64,000 bases of DNA, taken from positions 482,437 through 546,436 of the forward strand of contig QANY01007297.1 of the NCBI GenBank assembly GCA_003255025.1. The letters run 5' to 3'. The notes beneath the pieces were generated by a model. The model was not told the origin of the DNA, did no database searches, and saw only the letters and a program-made list of their open reading frames with translations. Source of the DNA: Datisca glomerata (taxonomy: Eukaryota; Streptophyta; Magnoliopsida; Cucurbitales; Datiscaceae). Made by a program: the position numbers and the translations under genes. Below, piece after piece: positions 1 to 10,866 of this stretch. Position 1 is the first letter of the stretch. Every line of letters begins with the position of its first letter.

Positions 1-823
1 ATGAACTTGAGAACTAACTTGAGGATATTTGAAATCTAGCGGACATCATAGATGGCTGAGAATCTAAATACACAAAAGAGTTGAAGAGCCGATGAACTTT
101 CTTTTTCCAGACACTCGGATGTGATTCAAAGAACGGATAGTCTCAGCGAGAATTGAGATAACAAGGTTAACACCATGTTCGACTTGAAGAAACATTTTTA
201 TCACTTTATAACCTTGGATCTTTAGAAATAACACGGTGCCATAAATACACAGAGCATAAAGAGCCATGCCCTTATCCTCCTTCGACAAATTTTGGGTGAG
301 ATCTAGGAGTTAATCCAACGGCACACACTCATTTCCCCTTTAATTTTCAACTTTTTCTCAATCTCAGACGCATGGACAGTACCCAAGAGTTTAGACAAAT
401 CTCTCTTTAACGTGAGCTTTTTGTCATAGTTATAAACTTTTTCTACATTTTACAACAGGACATTCAGTAGTGCTTGATATTCTTCAATTGTGGGAGTAAG
501 ATCGATTATTCCGAAGGTGAAACATTTATAATGAGGGTCCCAGAAATTCATTAAAGCTTCAAGGACGAGAACGTTGACTACAATATACACAGATAAACTA
601 TGTGACCATATTTTTCGACAAACAAACTTTTCTGCTCCGGTGAAAAATCCTCCCATATCTTCTTCAACCTCTCCAAGTCAATGCGTAAGAACTCCATCTT
701 AGTGATTGATGGTAGAAGAACAACGTCTTCCTTTTTCAGACAATCTCCTTTATGTTTCTGCGACTCCTCTGACCATTGGGCTATCGTAACTTGATCTTCT
801 ATCACACTCGAAGTGGGAGTCAT
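1..823 (-). pseudogene. Ogre-like ORF1 (DUF7745-like) fragment, element A
   Basis: This is the N-terminal part of the extra ORF that precedes gag in Ogre/Tat-type Ty3 elements. The start codon is the complement of 821-823. The protein reads through an acidic Lys-rich N-terminus, then LERLKKIWEDFSPEQK and FVEKYGHI. It breaks in frame and resumes as WDPHYKCFTFGIIDLTPTIEEYQALL, and again near LAETIRSLNHIR. It is clearly collinear with the better copy at 41173-42162, with several frameshifts between them. The family (a plant retroelement-linked domain, DUF7745) is assigned from recall of its signature TPTxEEYxxLL and LAxTxRSLN. Its molecular role is unknown. The element continues off the left edge, so gag and pol are not in the window. 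Confidence 0.75.
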
Positions 824-1462
824 GGTTTCTAAAATATGAATGAATTGAATACTTCTTTACAATTCCTATTGCAGCATGATTCATGTATGAAAAATACAAA
901 GATGAAGTTAGAAGTGAAACAATGAAGAAAAGACATGTTTAAGTGACACAAGACATATATACATGCACAAAATTGATCATGGTATCATATTTCAGCAGAA
1001 ATCTAACGTTGGTCATAAGATGGGCTCTAAAAACATAATACATGTGTGGTTGGGCTCTAAAAATCTCCTAAAGGCTCCCAGTTTGTCCACACTGTTATCT
1101 TAACAGAGTAACTGGGGCCCCCAAACGGTATCCCAAAATGGTCGATCTGAGTGAGAACTTTTGTGAGCCTGCACGGGAACCGTAGTTCCACGAAGGCATT
1201 CCACTACCCATTCTCGCTAATCCTAAAGGGAAAGCTCGGGTATAGGGCTAGTGTATATGTGTGAAAGTATAAATTATGTAAAGAAATATACTTCGTAAAA
1301 AAAACTTATGTACAACTACAGTCACGAATTAGAAAAAAATAATAAATCATATAAACAAACCAAGAACCAATACAAAAGGATAGCATACGATGAAATTTTG
1401 GCTTGACTCTCTATTGATCTAAAGATGGTTAGACCAATTGTTTGTCCCCAGTGGAGTCGCCA
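824..1462 (-). other. 5' leader of Ogre-like element A
   Basis: This is untranslated leader between LTR and ORF1, about 70-90 percent similar by eye to 42163-42822 in element B. The best conserved stretch is about 1085-1260 and contains an inverted repeat (1158-1196). The last 18 bases next to the LTR, 1445-1462, read TGGCGACTCCACTGGGGA on the minus strand and lie three bases inside the LTR. That is the position and form of a primer-binding site. It starts TGG as required for pairing to a tRNA CCA end, but is not the usual initiator-Met type. Ogre elements are reported to use a tRNA-Arg type site. I have not verified which tRNA pairs here. Confidence 0.65.
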
Positions 1463-1968
1463 AGCTGTCGCAATATGCATGCGACGCGGATGGACGATTA
1501 AAAAAATTATTTTTTGAAGGAAAAAATAAATTTGGAGTCGCCACCAATCAGTTTAGGTGATTGGTCACCCAATTTTAAGATGAAAATTTTAGTCTACAAA
1601 AACTCAAAGTTAGTTCGGGAGTTGTTTGTGTGTGGGGAAGGTATTAGCACCCCACAATACCCATTATAAAATGGTTGCCAAATTTAATCAAATGCTATCC
1701 AATTTTTTATTTTAAGGCAAAGGTTAAAGAGATTCATTTTTAATGTCTCATTTGATGCATTTGTTATCATAAAAATGAACAAAATAAATTACTTTTAAGG
1801 GGTGGTTCAAAGATCATTGAAAAATTATTTTTTTTATTTTTATATCCTTTTAAATCAAAGCATTATTAGAGTTATTCTCGGTATCCCAAGAATGACTCAT
1901 CACCCTAGTAGTTCGAGAAGTTTGGTATCCCGAAAATCTCAAAATCCGTCGTCGGATTTTTTTTTAGT

Positions 1969-1994
1969 GATAGAGGGTCACGTCACCCTCTATC
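1969..1994. repeat. 10-bp palindrome in LTR of element A
   Basis: GATAGAGGGT and ACCCTCTATC are perfect inverted arms around a 6-base loop, next to a T-rich and TA-repeat tract. The same LTR position holds a related palindrome in element B (43712-43729), an unrelated longer one in the solo LTR (34129-34153), and none in the 3' LTR of element B. Confidence 0.9.
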
Positions 1995-2149
1995 TTTTTT
2001 TTTTAATTTTTTATTTTTTACATATATATATATATATATATATAATTTTTTGGTAAATAAATTAATAATATATTTTTTATGTGTAAAATAAATTAATCTA
2101 TGAAGAAAAATACTTAATTTCATACATGATCATGCCCCTTTTTACCACA

Positions 2150-2740
2150 TCGTCTATTGATTATCATTTTTATTTCTTCACTCAATGATAATCAAATAGC
2201 AAAAGAATGATCAAGAATTGTAATTAATTTAAACAAGTGACACTAAAAATAAATAAATAATTTTGTTTGGGATATAAATATACCATTTTTTATTTTTGGA
2301 TTACTTAGTTCACTAATTACCATTTTTCCTTTCTTCTTTCATTGCTAGGAATGATCATGGATGGTAACTAGTTTAAACAAGTGTCACTAGAGAAAATTCA
2401 TAAAACTTTCAAAATAAAATATTTTTTGTTTGGGATATAAATATACCATTTTTTATTGGACTATTTAGTTCACTAATTATCATTTTTCCTTTATTCAGTC
2501 ATTGCTAGGAATGATCATGGATGGTAACTAGTTTAAACAAGTGTTATTGAAGAAAATCCATAAAACTTTCAAAATAAAATAATTTTTGTTTGAGATATAA
2601 ATATACTATTTTTTATTGGACTACTTGGTTCACTAATTACCATTTTTCCTTTCTTCCTTCATTGCTAGGAATGATCATGATGGTCAAACCAGTTTTCATT
2701 GGTAACGAGTTTAAACAAGTGTCACAAAAAGTGATGGTCA
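2150..2740. repeat. About 162-bp tandem repeats inside LTR
   Basis: Three successive units each contain TTTGTTTGGGATATAAATA (starts at about 2261, 2425 and 2585) followed by a CATTGCTAGGAATGATCATG block. Spacing is 160-164 bp. The LTRs of element B carry two such units, so the copy number differs between LTRs of one family. Confidence 0.85.
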
Positions 2741-3550
2741 TAAAATTAGAAAGAAAAGAAGAGAAGATTTGTAAGAACATAAAAAAATCAAAGGCTTTAA
2801 ATATTTGCATAATCTTGTAAGAGGTTTTACCCTCTATTTTATGCATTTTTATGTATGAGAAATTATCATAGGAGATCTTTTCATCTAATGTATACTTTCA
2901 ACCCATTAAATGGTTGATTCACATTGAGTTAATTTTATACCCCTCAAAATTTTATCCTCATTCTTATTGATTGAGTTGATGACCAAAAAAAAGTCTCATC
3001 ATCAAACTTATAGAGAGATAAATAATATATGAAAGCAAAATTTAAGATTAAAAGTAGGAGAAATGATAAAGAATGAGCAAACAAACCTATATATGGAAGT
3101 TGAAACAAACAAATATCAAATATATGAGTATGAAAAAGAGAGATGATTAATTAGAATGAACAAAATATATTGTAAGCTAAAATGTAAGAGATTTAAAAAA
3201 AAATGAGAAGATGGAAGATGAATATTAATGAAAACTTAACTCTTTTCTCTTTTTCACTATTTTCTCAAAACCTCTCTTTCTCTCTATAAAATCTCTTCTC
3301 TTCCTCACTCTCTCAAAATCTCTTCTTTCAAGTGAAGACCTCCCTCTATTTATAGGTAAAATTAAGATTTGCCTTTTTGCCTTTTAGTCTTTTTTTGCTC
3401 ACTTTTTACTTTTTAATCCTTGGACCAATTTTCTTATTTTAGTATTGGACTAGTTTTCAAATTATACATATAGTCTTTGACTATTATATGAGCAAAAATA
3501 TAAAGTATGTATATTTAATGTATTAGACCGGATAAAATATGGTATCTACA

Positions 3551-3736
3551 CTCGGGCATGAATCTAATGGTTCTTTTCTATCTTATACATGTAGAGCAGT
3601 ACACTTGACACCAAAAAAATCTTGAAAGAATGAAGAAAAATTATTGTAACTACATCAATGAAAATGGATTTTTCCACGGATTCTAAATAGGAGTCTCTGA
3701 TAAATGAGGTTATGGGATGCTACATAGATTCTTTTC
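3551..3736. other. Unassigned flank
   Basis: No coding region or repeat is recognised here. The first bases after the LTR (ctcgg) would be one half of the target duplication of element A. The partner is off the window, so this cannot be tested. Confidence 0.5.
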
Positions 3737-4046
3737 TATCTTATGCCTCTCTTTCTCTTACTATCTCTCTTTCTCTCTCTATCTCTCCTTCTCCCTCACT
3801 ATCTCTCTCTTTCACTCACTCTCCCACTCTCTTTCTCTCTCATTCTCTCTATCTCTCTCTACCTCTCTCTCTCCCTCACTATCTCTCTCTTTCACTCACT
3901 CTCTCGCTCTCTTTCTCTCTCATTCTCTCTATCTCTCTCTCTCTCTACCTCTCTCTCTCTTACTCTCTCTCTCTCTTACTCTCTCTCTCTTACTCTCTCT
4001 CTCTTACTCTCTCTCTCTCTCTCTTACTCTCTCTCTCTCTCTCTTA

Positions 4047-4079
<33 letters not shown>

Positions 4080-4081
4080 AT
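3737..4081 (+). repeat. CT/TCTCTC microsatellite tract, about 345 bp
   Basis: Almost pure pyrimidine on the plus strand, built from TCTCTC runs interspersed with TA, AC and CCC. Three long open frames across it encode only Ser/Leu/Tyr runs and are products of composition. It ends abruptly at CATTGGCTGC. Such tracts can bind plant GAGA-type factors, but nothing here shows a gene to regulate. Confidence 0.95.
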
Positions 4082-4842
4082 TGGCTGCATATCTGAGGAG
4101 ATATAAAAATGTTCACATGGTCTAAACTAATATAAGGAATATGTCAAAGCTTTTCTTCTTTCCACACATCTATTAAGAATGGCATAATCTAAACTTTTCT
4201 CAATTTAAAATTCTCAACAAGCTAGGTTCTTTTCCAGCATGAGGAGAGTTGCTTGATGTATCTTACTGATACAACAAAGAAGGGTAATATTGTGCGGAAT
4301 TTCAAATGCAACAAATCGGTGCCCTGGCTACTCGTCTTATTTCATTATCTATTAATTCTAGAAGTGGATAATATGAAAACATCTCTCGTGGCCCTTAGTC
4401 TTCCTAAAAAAAGGTTGGTCTAATGCCTCTTTCCTACAACACCTTAACAAGTAGTCTCCTACCAAAAACACTCAATCCTTCAGAGCCGTAATAGATTTAA
4501 ACCCCATTTTCAAAACCTATATCTCGTCAATGAGATTTTAGACCCCATGCATGAAGAAAATCAAGGATTAGTTGTATGGTCCAGGGTCCTAATACTTAGT
4601 CGCATTAGACAATTGATTGGATACTAGCATTCACTTACTTATTGTAGAGGTTGTCAGTCTGACAATGGGCATGACTTGGACTAGTCATGCTGGAGCATGG
4701 GCTGTTGAAAATCCAAAGATGAATGCTTTTGTAACGTCACTCCACGTTTCTATTGCTATGAAGGGTTGTTTTAAAGCTTCATATGTTGTTAGTGGATGTG
4801 GCTGAGGTAAGGATGACATGGATAACTACAACGTCTGACCAA
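4082..4842. other. Unassigned DNA, possibly partly organellar
   Basis: No intact gene was seen. A 62-codon open frame at 4617-4805 has no domain I recognise. Because the next 70 bases are mitochondrial nad6, some of this sequence may also be of organellar origin, but I could not match it. Confidence 0.35.
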
Positions 4843-4911
4843 TTGGGTTTTCAATTTCTAGTCTAATTTTATTAGTAGCCATGATTGGGGCTATAGTACT
4901 GACTACGCATA
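4843..4911 (+). pseudogene. nad6: Nuclear copy of mitochondrial nad6 fragment
   Basis: In one frame this reads SSLILLVAMIGAIVLTTH, matching the C-terminal membrane segment of plant mitochondrial NADH dehydrogenase subunit 6. At the DNA level it matches the mitochondrial gene closely, including the run ATGATTGGGGCTATAGTACT. Only about 70 bp is recognisable. The surrounding frame is broken and there is no start codon, so it is a non-functional organelle-to-nucleus insertion. Homology is from memory of the family. Confidence 0.65.
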
Positions 4912-6170
4912 TGAAAAAAAAATCATTGGCTTATCAAATCATTTATCGAGCTAGCAAAAGACAAACAAATCTACTATATGTTTTATGTTGCGTTAAGTAA
5001 CTCCAAATGTATCAGTAAAGGAAAGACGTTGGGGGAATCAAATCATCGAGTACCCATTGAAATAGGATCCACATAAGGAAAAACACTTGTCATTCTTTAG
5101 TTATTAGGAGCATCCGGAAAAACGTCTGGGTCAAAATATGATTTTCAAATTAAGTTCCAAATTAGTGGATGTTTTCTGCTACTTTAGGAAGATTCAAACA
5201 ATCCTGTATGCCCTCTATTAGGAGCAAATCAACTAAGTTAATTAAAAGCCCTTAAAAATTACATCAACTAATAATATCACAATTAACTATGAGGAACAAG
5301 TTTTGGTCAATATTTGTGATATTGGGAACACGTTCTTAGTTAAATATATAGTTCAGAACATGGTAATTAAAACGTCCTATAGTTGATTTGATTTTAAGGA
5401 AGAAATTTTAATGTAACTAGTTCACTTGTACGTATGATACACATGACTTGAATAATTTTTTAATGAAATGTTAACTAATGACATGATATATTCATTGAAA
5501 TAATATTTTTTATTATAAAGATTACTAACATGCTTGTTGCACGCTTTAATCTAAAAAATAAAATTTTATTTCTGAGATATTTTCAAAGTCGGAAAAGTAC
5601 TAAAAGTATGTGCAAAAACAAATTATACAGTGAATTGTTGTTTGTAGAATTCATAAAAATATATTAGATTTAGTTCATATACATATAATTGCTTCAAATT
5701 ATGTTTTCTACTTATATATTTTAACTAATAAATTTACAATTGATTGATTTTAACATTTTTTAATGCGTCTTGTTTTCATTTTCTTGACATAGAACAAGTT
5801 AAACACAATTAATGATTATTAATTCAATTTAAAATTATATATGTTTAGACTTAACATTTTATGAAGGATTATTAAGAAATTCTACGAAGTAGTGAGAGTA
5901 ATTTTTGTCCAATATTTTTTTCTTCGTAGCCTCATATGTATAGACGTACTATAGGTATTGTGGATATATATGCAAAGTTTGTACAATAGATTTCGTTTAT
6001 CCTTCAAGAATTATTGACAAATACATTTGTCATGGATTCTTTTCTGTTCTTCGCTCATATTATGAAGATTTAAGAGTTTATTTGATTTCATTTGGAAATC
6101 CATTATCGGTCAATTGAGTACGAATAAATGGAATATCCAATCATTATGATGTGCATTATTATTTCCCTTT
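4912..6170. other. AT-rich intergenic DNA
   Basis: I find no gene, no terminal repeats and no tandem array. A few bases resemble low-copy AT-rich plant intergenic sequence. Confidence 0.5.
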
Positions 6171-6346
6171 TTTCTTTCCTTATTGTAAGATGAGAAGCAT
6201 TCTTAGTTTTTACTAACCAAATTGTATTTAAATAACGGAGTTGTGTTGAGCTACAAGAAAGGTTGGTTTTCGAGTCTTCCCTCAGTTCATGCAATAATAC
6301 TACACCATTTTATTGAATTAACGATTAGCAGGCTGGGTTTTTGTTA
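6171..6346 (+). repeat. Duplicated CNGC distal 5' flank, copy 1 (left part)
   Basis: This matches 46540-46735 (shared blocks include TTCTTAGTTTT, TTTAAATAA and GGGTTTTTGTT). The match stops exactly at the copia insertion at 6347 and resumes after it at 15269. It therefore shows the empty site and that the flank was part of a local duplication that includes the CNGC genes. Confidence 0.7.
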
Positions 6347-6819
6347 TGTAGAATTATGATTCAACATGAGTTAGCCACATCAGCAGGATAACAAACAGTT
6401 GCACTAACTGTCTTGCTACTTGCATGGACCAAGAAAACTACTCTGTCTATCAGCATAGTCAGAACATATATATACACACATCGTGGAGAATCAATGTAGA
6501 AGAGAAAAGGACAATTACCACTACAAAAAATATAGCGTTCTACAGGAATAAAATACAAGATTTTCAGTATGCTCTTGTTAAAATTAAGAAACAACAAGAG
6601 AATTAAAAATCAAGTAAAATTTATTCATGTCAAAAGTGAAAAAAAAGGCGGGACTTAAACTTAGAAATGACATAAAATTTAAAACGCGGGGCTTAAAACT
6701 AGTTGCTCCATTTTTCAACATGACCCTTCTTCTCTCAATCTCTTTTCCATTCTAAGACAGTGAGTTAGTGCTCTCGAAAGTGGGCGATTAGAGTTTTCTC
6801 GAAGAGCTTCGCCGAAGAA

Positions 6820-7215
6820 ATCACTAGTGGATTCACCTGAAAAATCACGCGTGGGTTCGCTTGAGCTCTTCACCGTGGCTCCAACTGGTTTTCATCGTGG
6901 GTCTCGTCACTATGCTTGGTTCTCGTCATCGTGGATCTCATTTTCTTCCCTGATTTTCTTTGTTTCGTTCACTGTCGGTCACTGTTCTTGGTATGATTTT
7001 CTCATATACATGGTTTTTCTCGCTTACTTTGCCTAAGAGATCACTCGTGGGTTTGATTGAGCTCGTCCTCATGGCTCTCACTAGTTTTCATCGTGAGTCT
7101 CATCACTGTACTTGGTTCTCATCATCGTGGGTCTCATTTTCTTCTCTGATTTTCTCTGTTTTCTTCATCGTGGGTCACTATGCTTGGTCTAATTTTCACA
7201 TACTCGTGGGTTTGC
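6820..7215 (+). repeat. Two-copy tandem repeat of about 194 bp in CACTA 1
   Basis: The block starting near 6845 (CGTGGGTTCGCTTGAGCTC) recurs near 7040 (CGTGGGTTTGATTGAGCTC). Both are followed by a Trp/Phe/Ser-rich reading containing TCATCGTGGGTCTC motifs. Open frames of 69 and 95 codons over it are related only because the DNA is duplicated. I see no known domain. Confidence 0.75.
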
Positions 7216-9224
7216 CTCATTATCTTCTTTGTTTTTTTTTTCTGTAGAATGAAGAAATGGTGTGAGCCTCATCACCACAGCTACTGCATTTTCGCCACCG
7301 AGGAACACTAAGGAACCCTAAGTTACTTGTCATTCTCCTCTCCTTTATCTTTCACGATTTTACTGGAATCACGTCCTCTTCTTGTTAATGGAGTCTAATA
7401 CATTTTACTACTTTTGCAGGATTTTTAACTTAAGGTTAATGGGGTAGTCTTTAGGTTTATTTCAGAGTCTGGTCAAGTACAAAATGCATAAAGGGTGAGT
7501 AATTTTGCTACTTGGAAATGTGATGCAGACAGTGTAGCATTGTAGTATTTTAGGTGAATGGATCGTCGCACGCGCAGTCCACCTTCCGAAGACCATAACT
7601 TTTGTCTCAGATTGACTCACTGTAAGATATCGAATCGAAGGTGGACTGTAAGATATCAAATCGAAGATCGTTCAAAGATATACATGTTTAATTAGGTGTA
7701 CCCATTATGGCTCAATTTCAGGCCCAAAAAAGTCATTTTAAGCACTTTCAAAAACCCGAAAGCTGTTTTTACAAATTTTGGACATTTTCATAATTTTACC
7801 TTTCTTTTATGTTTTGGGATTTTTGAGACAGTTTAAATACTTTTTGTTTAGTTTTATGCGGCAGCTTTTGATGCTTAAATCTTGATAATCTCAGATTTTG
7901 AAAAGTTTTAGAAGATCTAATTACTAGTAATAATGCACAATTCAATATTTTTTTATATTGTTAGGTTTCTTTGAGGGTTCCTCTACATCAAAATGTTAAG
8001 CATGTCTTCTCTATTATTGAGTGTGATCAATATGTGGGTGTGGGAATCAGATTTGAATCTTTTTCTACACTCTTCCATACTTCAGAATAAAGACGAGTTG
8101 AATCTCTTTGTACTCTCTTTTTCTGATCAATATGTGGGTGTGTGAACTTGTATGCATGTGTAGTGGTGTTATATTCTCAAATTAGATACAATTATTGACT
8201 CATACAGACTCTCGCAAACATTTTCTTCTTCTTTTCTTTCAATATGAAACTAAGAACCACATAATCAACCTAAACCACTTGCTAGATGAAGCCAGTATCA
8301 TATTCAATGCTTGTAAAGTTTCTTTTCCTGGTATTAAAGCTTATATGTGAAAACCTGCTAGTTATGACTTTTAAGGAATTGTCAAAAATTGTGGAAGATG
8401 GTTTTGTAGGAGAGCTACTTACTGGTTTGGTATGTGAAGGTGTGGGGATGCAAGATTTTTTCCTTGAGTTTTTGAGAAAGTATGTTGGAGCTTGCTGTAA
8501 ATTCATTGTTGGTTTTATTTGTGGAGATATGATTCTTACATTTTGAGCATTTTTCTCCCTCCTTGTCTCTAACATATTAGGAAAACTTGTCAATTCTTCT
8601 GATGAATTGTTCATGGAGCTTGCGATATTATTAGCTCTTATAGTTGGAATATTGGAATGCATAATGAGACTCTTGAGGTAATTCTGCATTTTTCATTATT
8701 GGTCATCACATTGTTACCCTTGTGCTAAATAATGAGATTCCATGGTGCTAGGTAAAGTCTTAGACCCATTTGAATACTAGAGCAACGTAATATTGAGGCT
8801 AGTTACTTTTTACATTCTAATGTAAAATATGTGTAAACATTATGTTAGATTTATATCAGTACTTATATTGATCATCTTGTAGGTTTTTTATTTTTGAAAT
8901 GAGTTTAGTTTTCGCTTATTTTAAGATGTTTGTCCAATGTGCAAGTTTATGTGTGGTTTGATCCTAGAAAAGGTTAGTACTTGAGATTTACTCTAATGAA
9001 TCTTCTTGCTTGCATTTCTTCTCATTAGTGCAGTCTTTTTTTAAATTTTTGAAAAAATTGAAATTTAATAAGATGATAAATTTAATCTAAAATTATCTTA
9101 ATTTAATATTGCAAGAGCATTCACCCTATTGTTTATTAGATGGTTACAATAAGAGCTGCATAAATTGTAATGTTAATCGCTCTTTGGGTGCTTCTTTTTC
9201 TAGTGATATTCTTGTGGCAATGAA

Positions 9225-9325
9225 GTAATCTTAGAATTACTTTTCCTCTCTTAGTGACGTAATCTTAGAATTACTTTTCCTCTCTTAGTGATGTAATCTT
9301 AGAATTACTATTCCTCTCAAGGGTT
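9225..9325. repeat. 34-bp tandem repeat, three copies
   Basis: GTAATCTTAGAATTAC starts at 9225, 9259 and 9293, each followed by TTTTCCTCTC or a close variant. The core is itself a near-palindrome. It lies within CACTA 1. Confidence 0.9.
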
Positions 9326-9583
9326 TTTTGCCCATCTTGTAAATTTTCTCTTTTAACTGCCTCACATCCTCTTTTATATGTATGTGAAGTTTAGAAATGT
9401 TAATTTATATCTTACTGCATGTATGTGCACCAGTATGGACTAATTGGTAGCTGATGAAGTATGTATTTTAGACATCATGATCTCATTACTTTCTTGATAA
9501 CAAAAAGGAGGTCTGTTGTTTGCTGTTCATCACGAGTGACATGGTTGTGAGTATCTTTTCTTGTTTGAACTGATGGGATGTAG

Positions 9584-9670
9584 GTGATGATGAAGGATCA
9601 GTTTGTAAATTATGTTGCACAGAAAGTGCTGAAAACTTTTGATGACTAGCTACTTGATGGATCACGTTTT
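9584..9670 (+). pseudogene. Captured Pumilio (PUF) repeat exon in CACTA 1
   Basis: Between an AG at 9582-9583 and a GTAAGC donor at 9671, one frame reads VMMKDQFVNYVAQKVLKTFDD followed by a stop. This matches the last repeats of plant Pumilio RNA-binding proteins, where a segment like MMKDQFANYVVQKVLE is typical. Known PUF proteins bind mRNA 3' UTRs through repeats of this kind. Only one exon-sized piece is present and it contains a stop, so it is a captured, dead gene fragment. The identification rests on motif recall. Confidence 0.6.
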
Positions 9671-10007
9671 GTAAGCAATTATGTTAATGGAATTAGAGCT
9701 ACTTTCTTCCTGTTATTTGTGATGCATCTATGTATTTTTAAAACATGTGATTCCAATGGAAATGTGAAATTATGGGATTTGCATTGTGACATACAATTGA
9801 TATTAGCTGTTTGTCTTACCAGATACTTCTAATGTTGAGTAGTGTTCGTTGTGTTCTAACTTTCTTATTCTTTTTCCATGGCCTTTTTGTCAATTGCTCC
9901 ATTTATTTTGATGTACCTTCCTATTTATTTTACCTTTGAATGAGTTTTAATTTTAATCACAACCAAGGGTGGTTACTGCTTCTGTTGATGTTTTCTATGC
10001 ACAAGAC

Positions 10008-10049
10008 TGCTACATTTGCAAAACAATTGGGCACCTGTTACAAGCGTGG
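10008..10049 (+). pseudogene. Degenerate CCHC zinc-knuckle remnant in CACTA 1
   Basis: The frame reads CYICKTIGHLLQAW, which fits the zinc-knuckle spacing C-x2-C-x4-H-x4-C except that the last Cys is Trp. It may be a second captured exon, or a scrap of a retroelement gag. It is too short to say which. Confidence 0.35.
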
Positions 10050-10866
10050 CCAATTGGGCCATAGTGATTTGATAAGTCAGTTATCCTTTGGGATTTTGCA
10101 TGTGTGTTTTTAGTGTGTTTTTTTGGGTACGTACAAGTGCCTCTCACAATTTCTTCTTTTACCTGCATGATCTCAAATTCCTACCTATTGAGTTATCTTT
10201 GAATCCCTCTATATTTTTTAATGCCTATTAAACAACGTTGTACATGAGTCAAAAAACTTTGTAAAAAATGAGAGACCACAGGGGTCTTCACAAGAGGCGT
10301 TACGCCCCACAAAAATGCAGACTTTTAATATGAGGGGTTGTCACAAGAGCCGCATGATTCTTATGGATTACTTTTCATGGGGATATCTGACTCTTATAGA
10401 ATGTTATATTTCTTGTAATGTACATAGAAGATAAAGATGAGGTATCAATCGGGGAGAAATACTCAACAAAGCCAAGAATAGGTTCTGGTTTCACCTGAGA
10501 GTGTGGCTTGTGAGGGAGAGTTCCCATTCTCTTCTATATTCTTGATACACCTTGTAATCTCTTGTAATCCTAACTCCATTATAGTAGATTTGCTGTAACA
10601 GCAACTGGATATAGGTTCTCATTGAAGAATTAAACCAATATAACTCTCTATGTCATCTCTTTACTTCTCTCGTTTCTGTGTCTTGACCTGCATAACATCA
10701 TTTTATCCGTCAAACTCATAACAAAAGTGGTATAAGATCCAAGGTAAGCATAGACAGGTTTAAACCTTCAAAGTTCAAAGAATCTTGAAATATCAAGTTT
10801 ACTAAATTGTGATATAAGATTTCATCAAAGATATCTAAGAAATCTTTTGATATTGCAACTACCTCT

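Larger units (their letters stand above)
1466..3550 (-). mobile_element. 5' LTR of Ogre-like element A
   Basis: On the minus strand this 2085-bp block begins TGTAGATACC and ends TTGCGACA. It matches the two LTRs of element B (27263-29408 and 42826-44985) and the solo LTR at 33269-35220 over its whole length, and is closest to the solo LTR. The minus-strand leader and ORF1 lie immediately to its left, so it is the 5' LTR of an element that runs leftward out of the window. Base 3551 is therefore outside the element. Internal landmarks are a palindrome (1969-1994), a TA microsatellite (about 2022-2044), tandem repeats (2150-2740) and a CT-rich tract near 3240-3320. Confidence 0.85.
6519..10420. 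mobile_element. CACTA (En/Spm-like) element 1, non-autonomous, in copia LTR
   Basis: The left end is CACTACAAAAAATATAGCGT. The right end, reverse complemented, is CATTACAAGAAATATAACAT, so the inverted repeat runs about 28 bp with few mismatches. One of these changes the terminal CACTA at the right. A perfect 3-bp duplication tac flanks it (6516-6518 and 10421-10423), the size made by CACTA transposases, and removing it restores the copia LTR. No transposase is present. The interior holds local tandem repeats and apparent captured exons (9584-9670, 10008-10049). Confidence 0.92.

Noticed and set aside
3712..4125. Three overlapping Ser/Leu-rich open frames of 117-137 codons
   Set aside because: They are translations of the CT microsatellite in three frames. 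Composition alone explains them.
4617..4805. 62-codon frame next to nad6 as an organellar gene
   Set aside because: It does not match nad6 or another mitochondrial protein I know, and the frame is not the nad6 frame.
8282..8689. Overlapping open frames on both strands (86 and 135 codons) in CACTA 1
   Set aside because: Neither strand gives a family I recognise, and each is open only over the same stretch. Kept as unassigned interior of the element.
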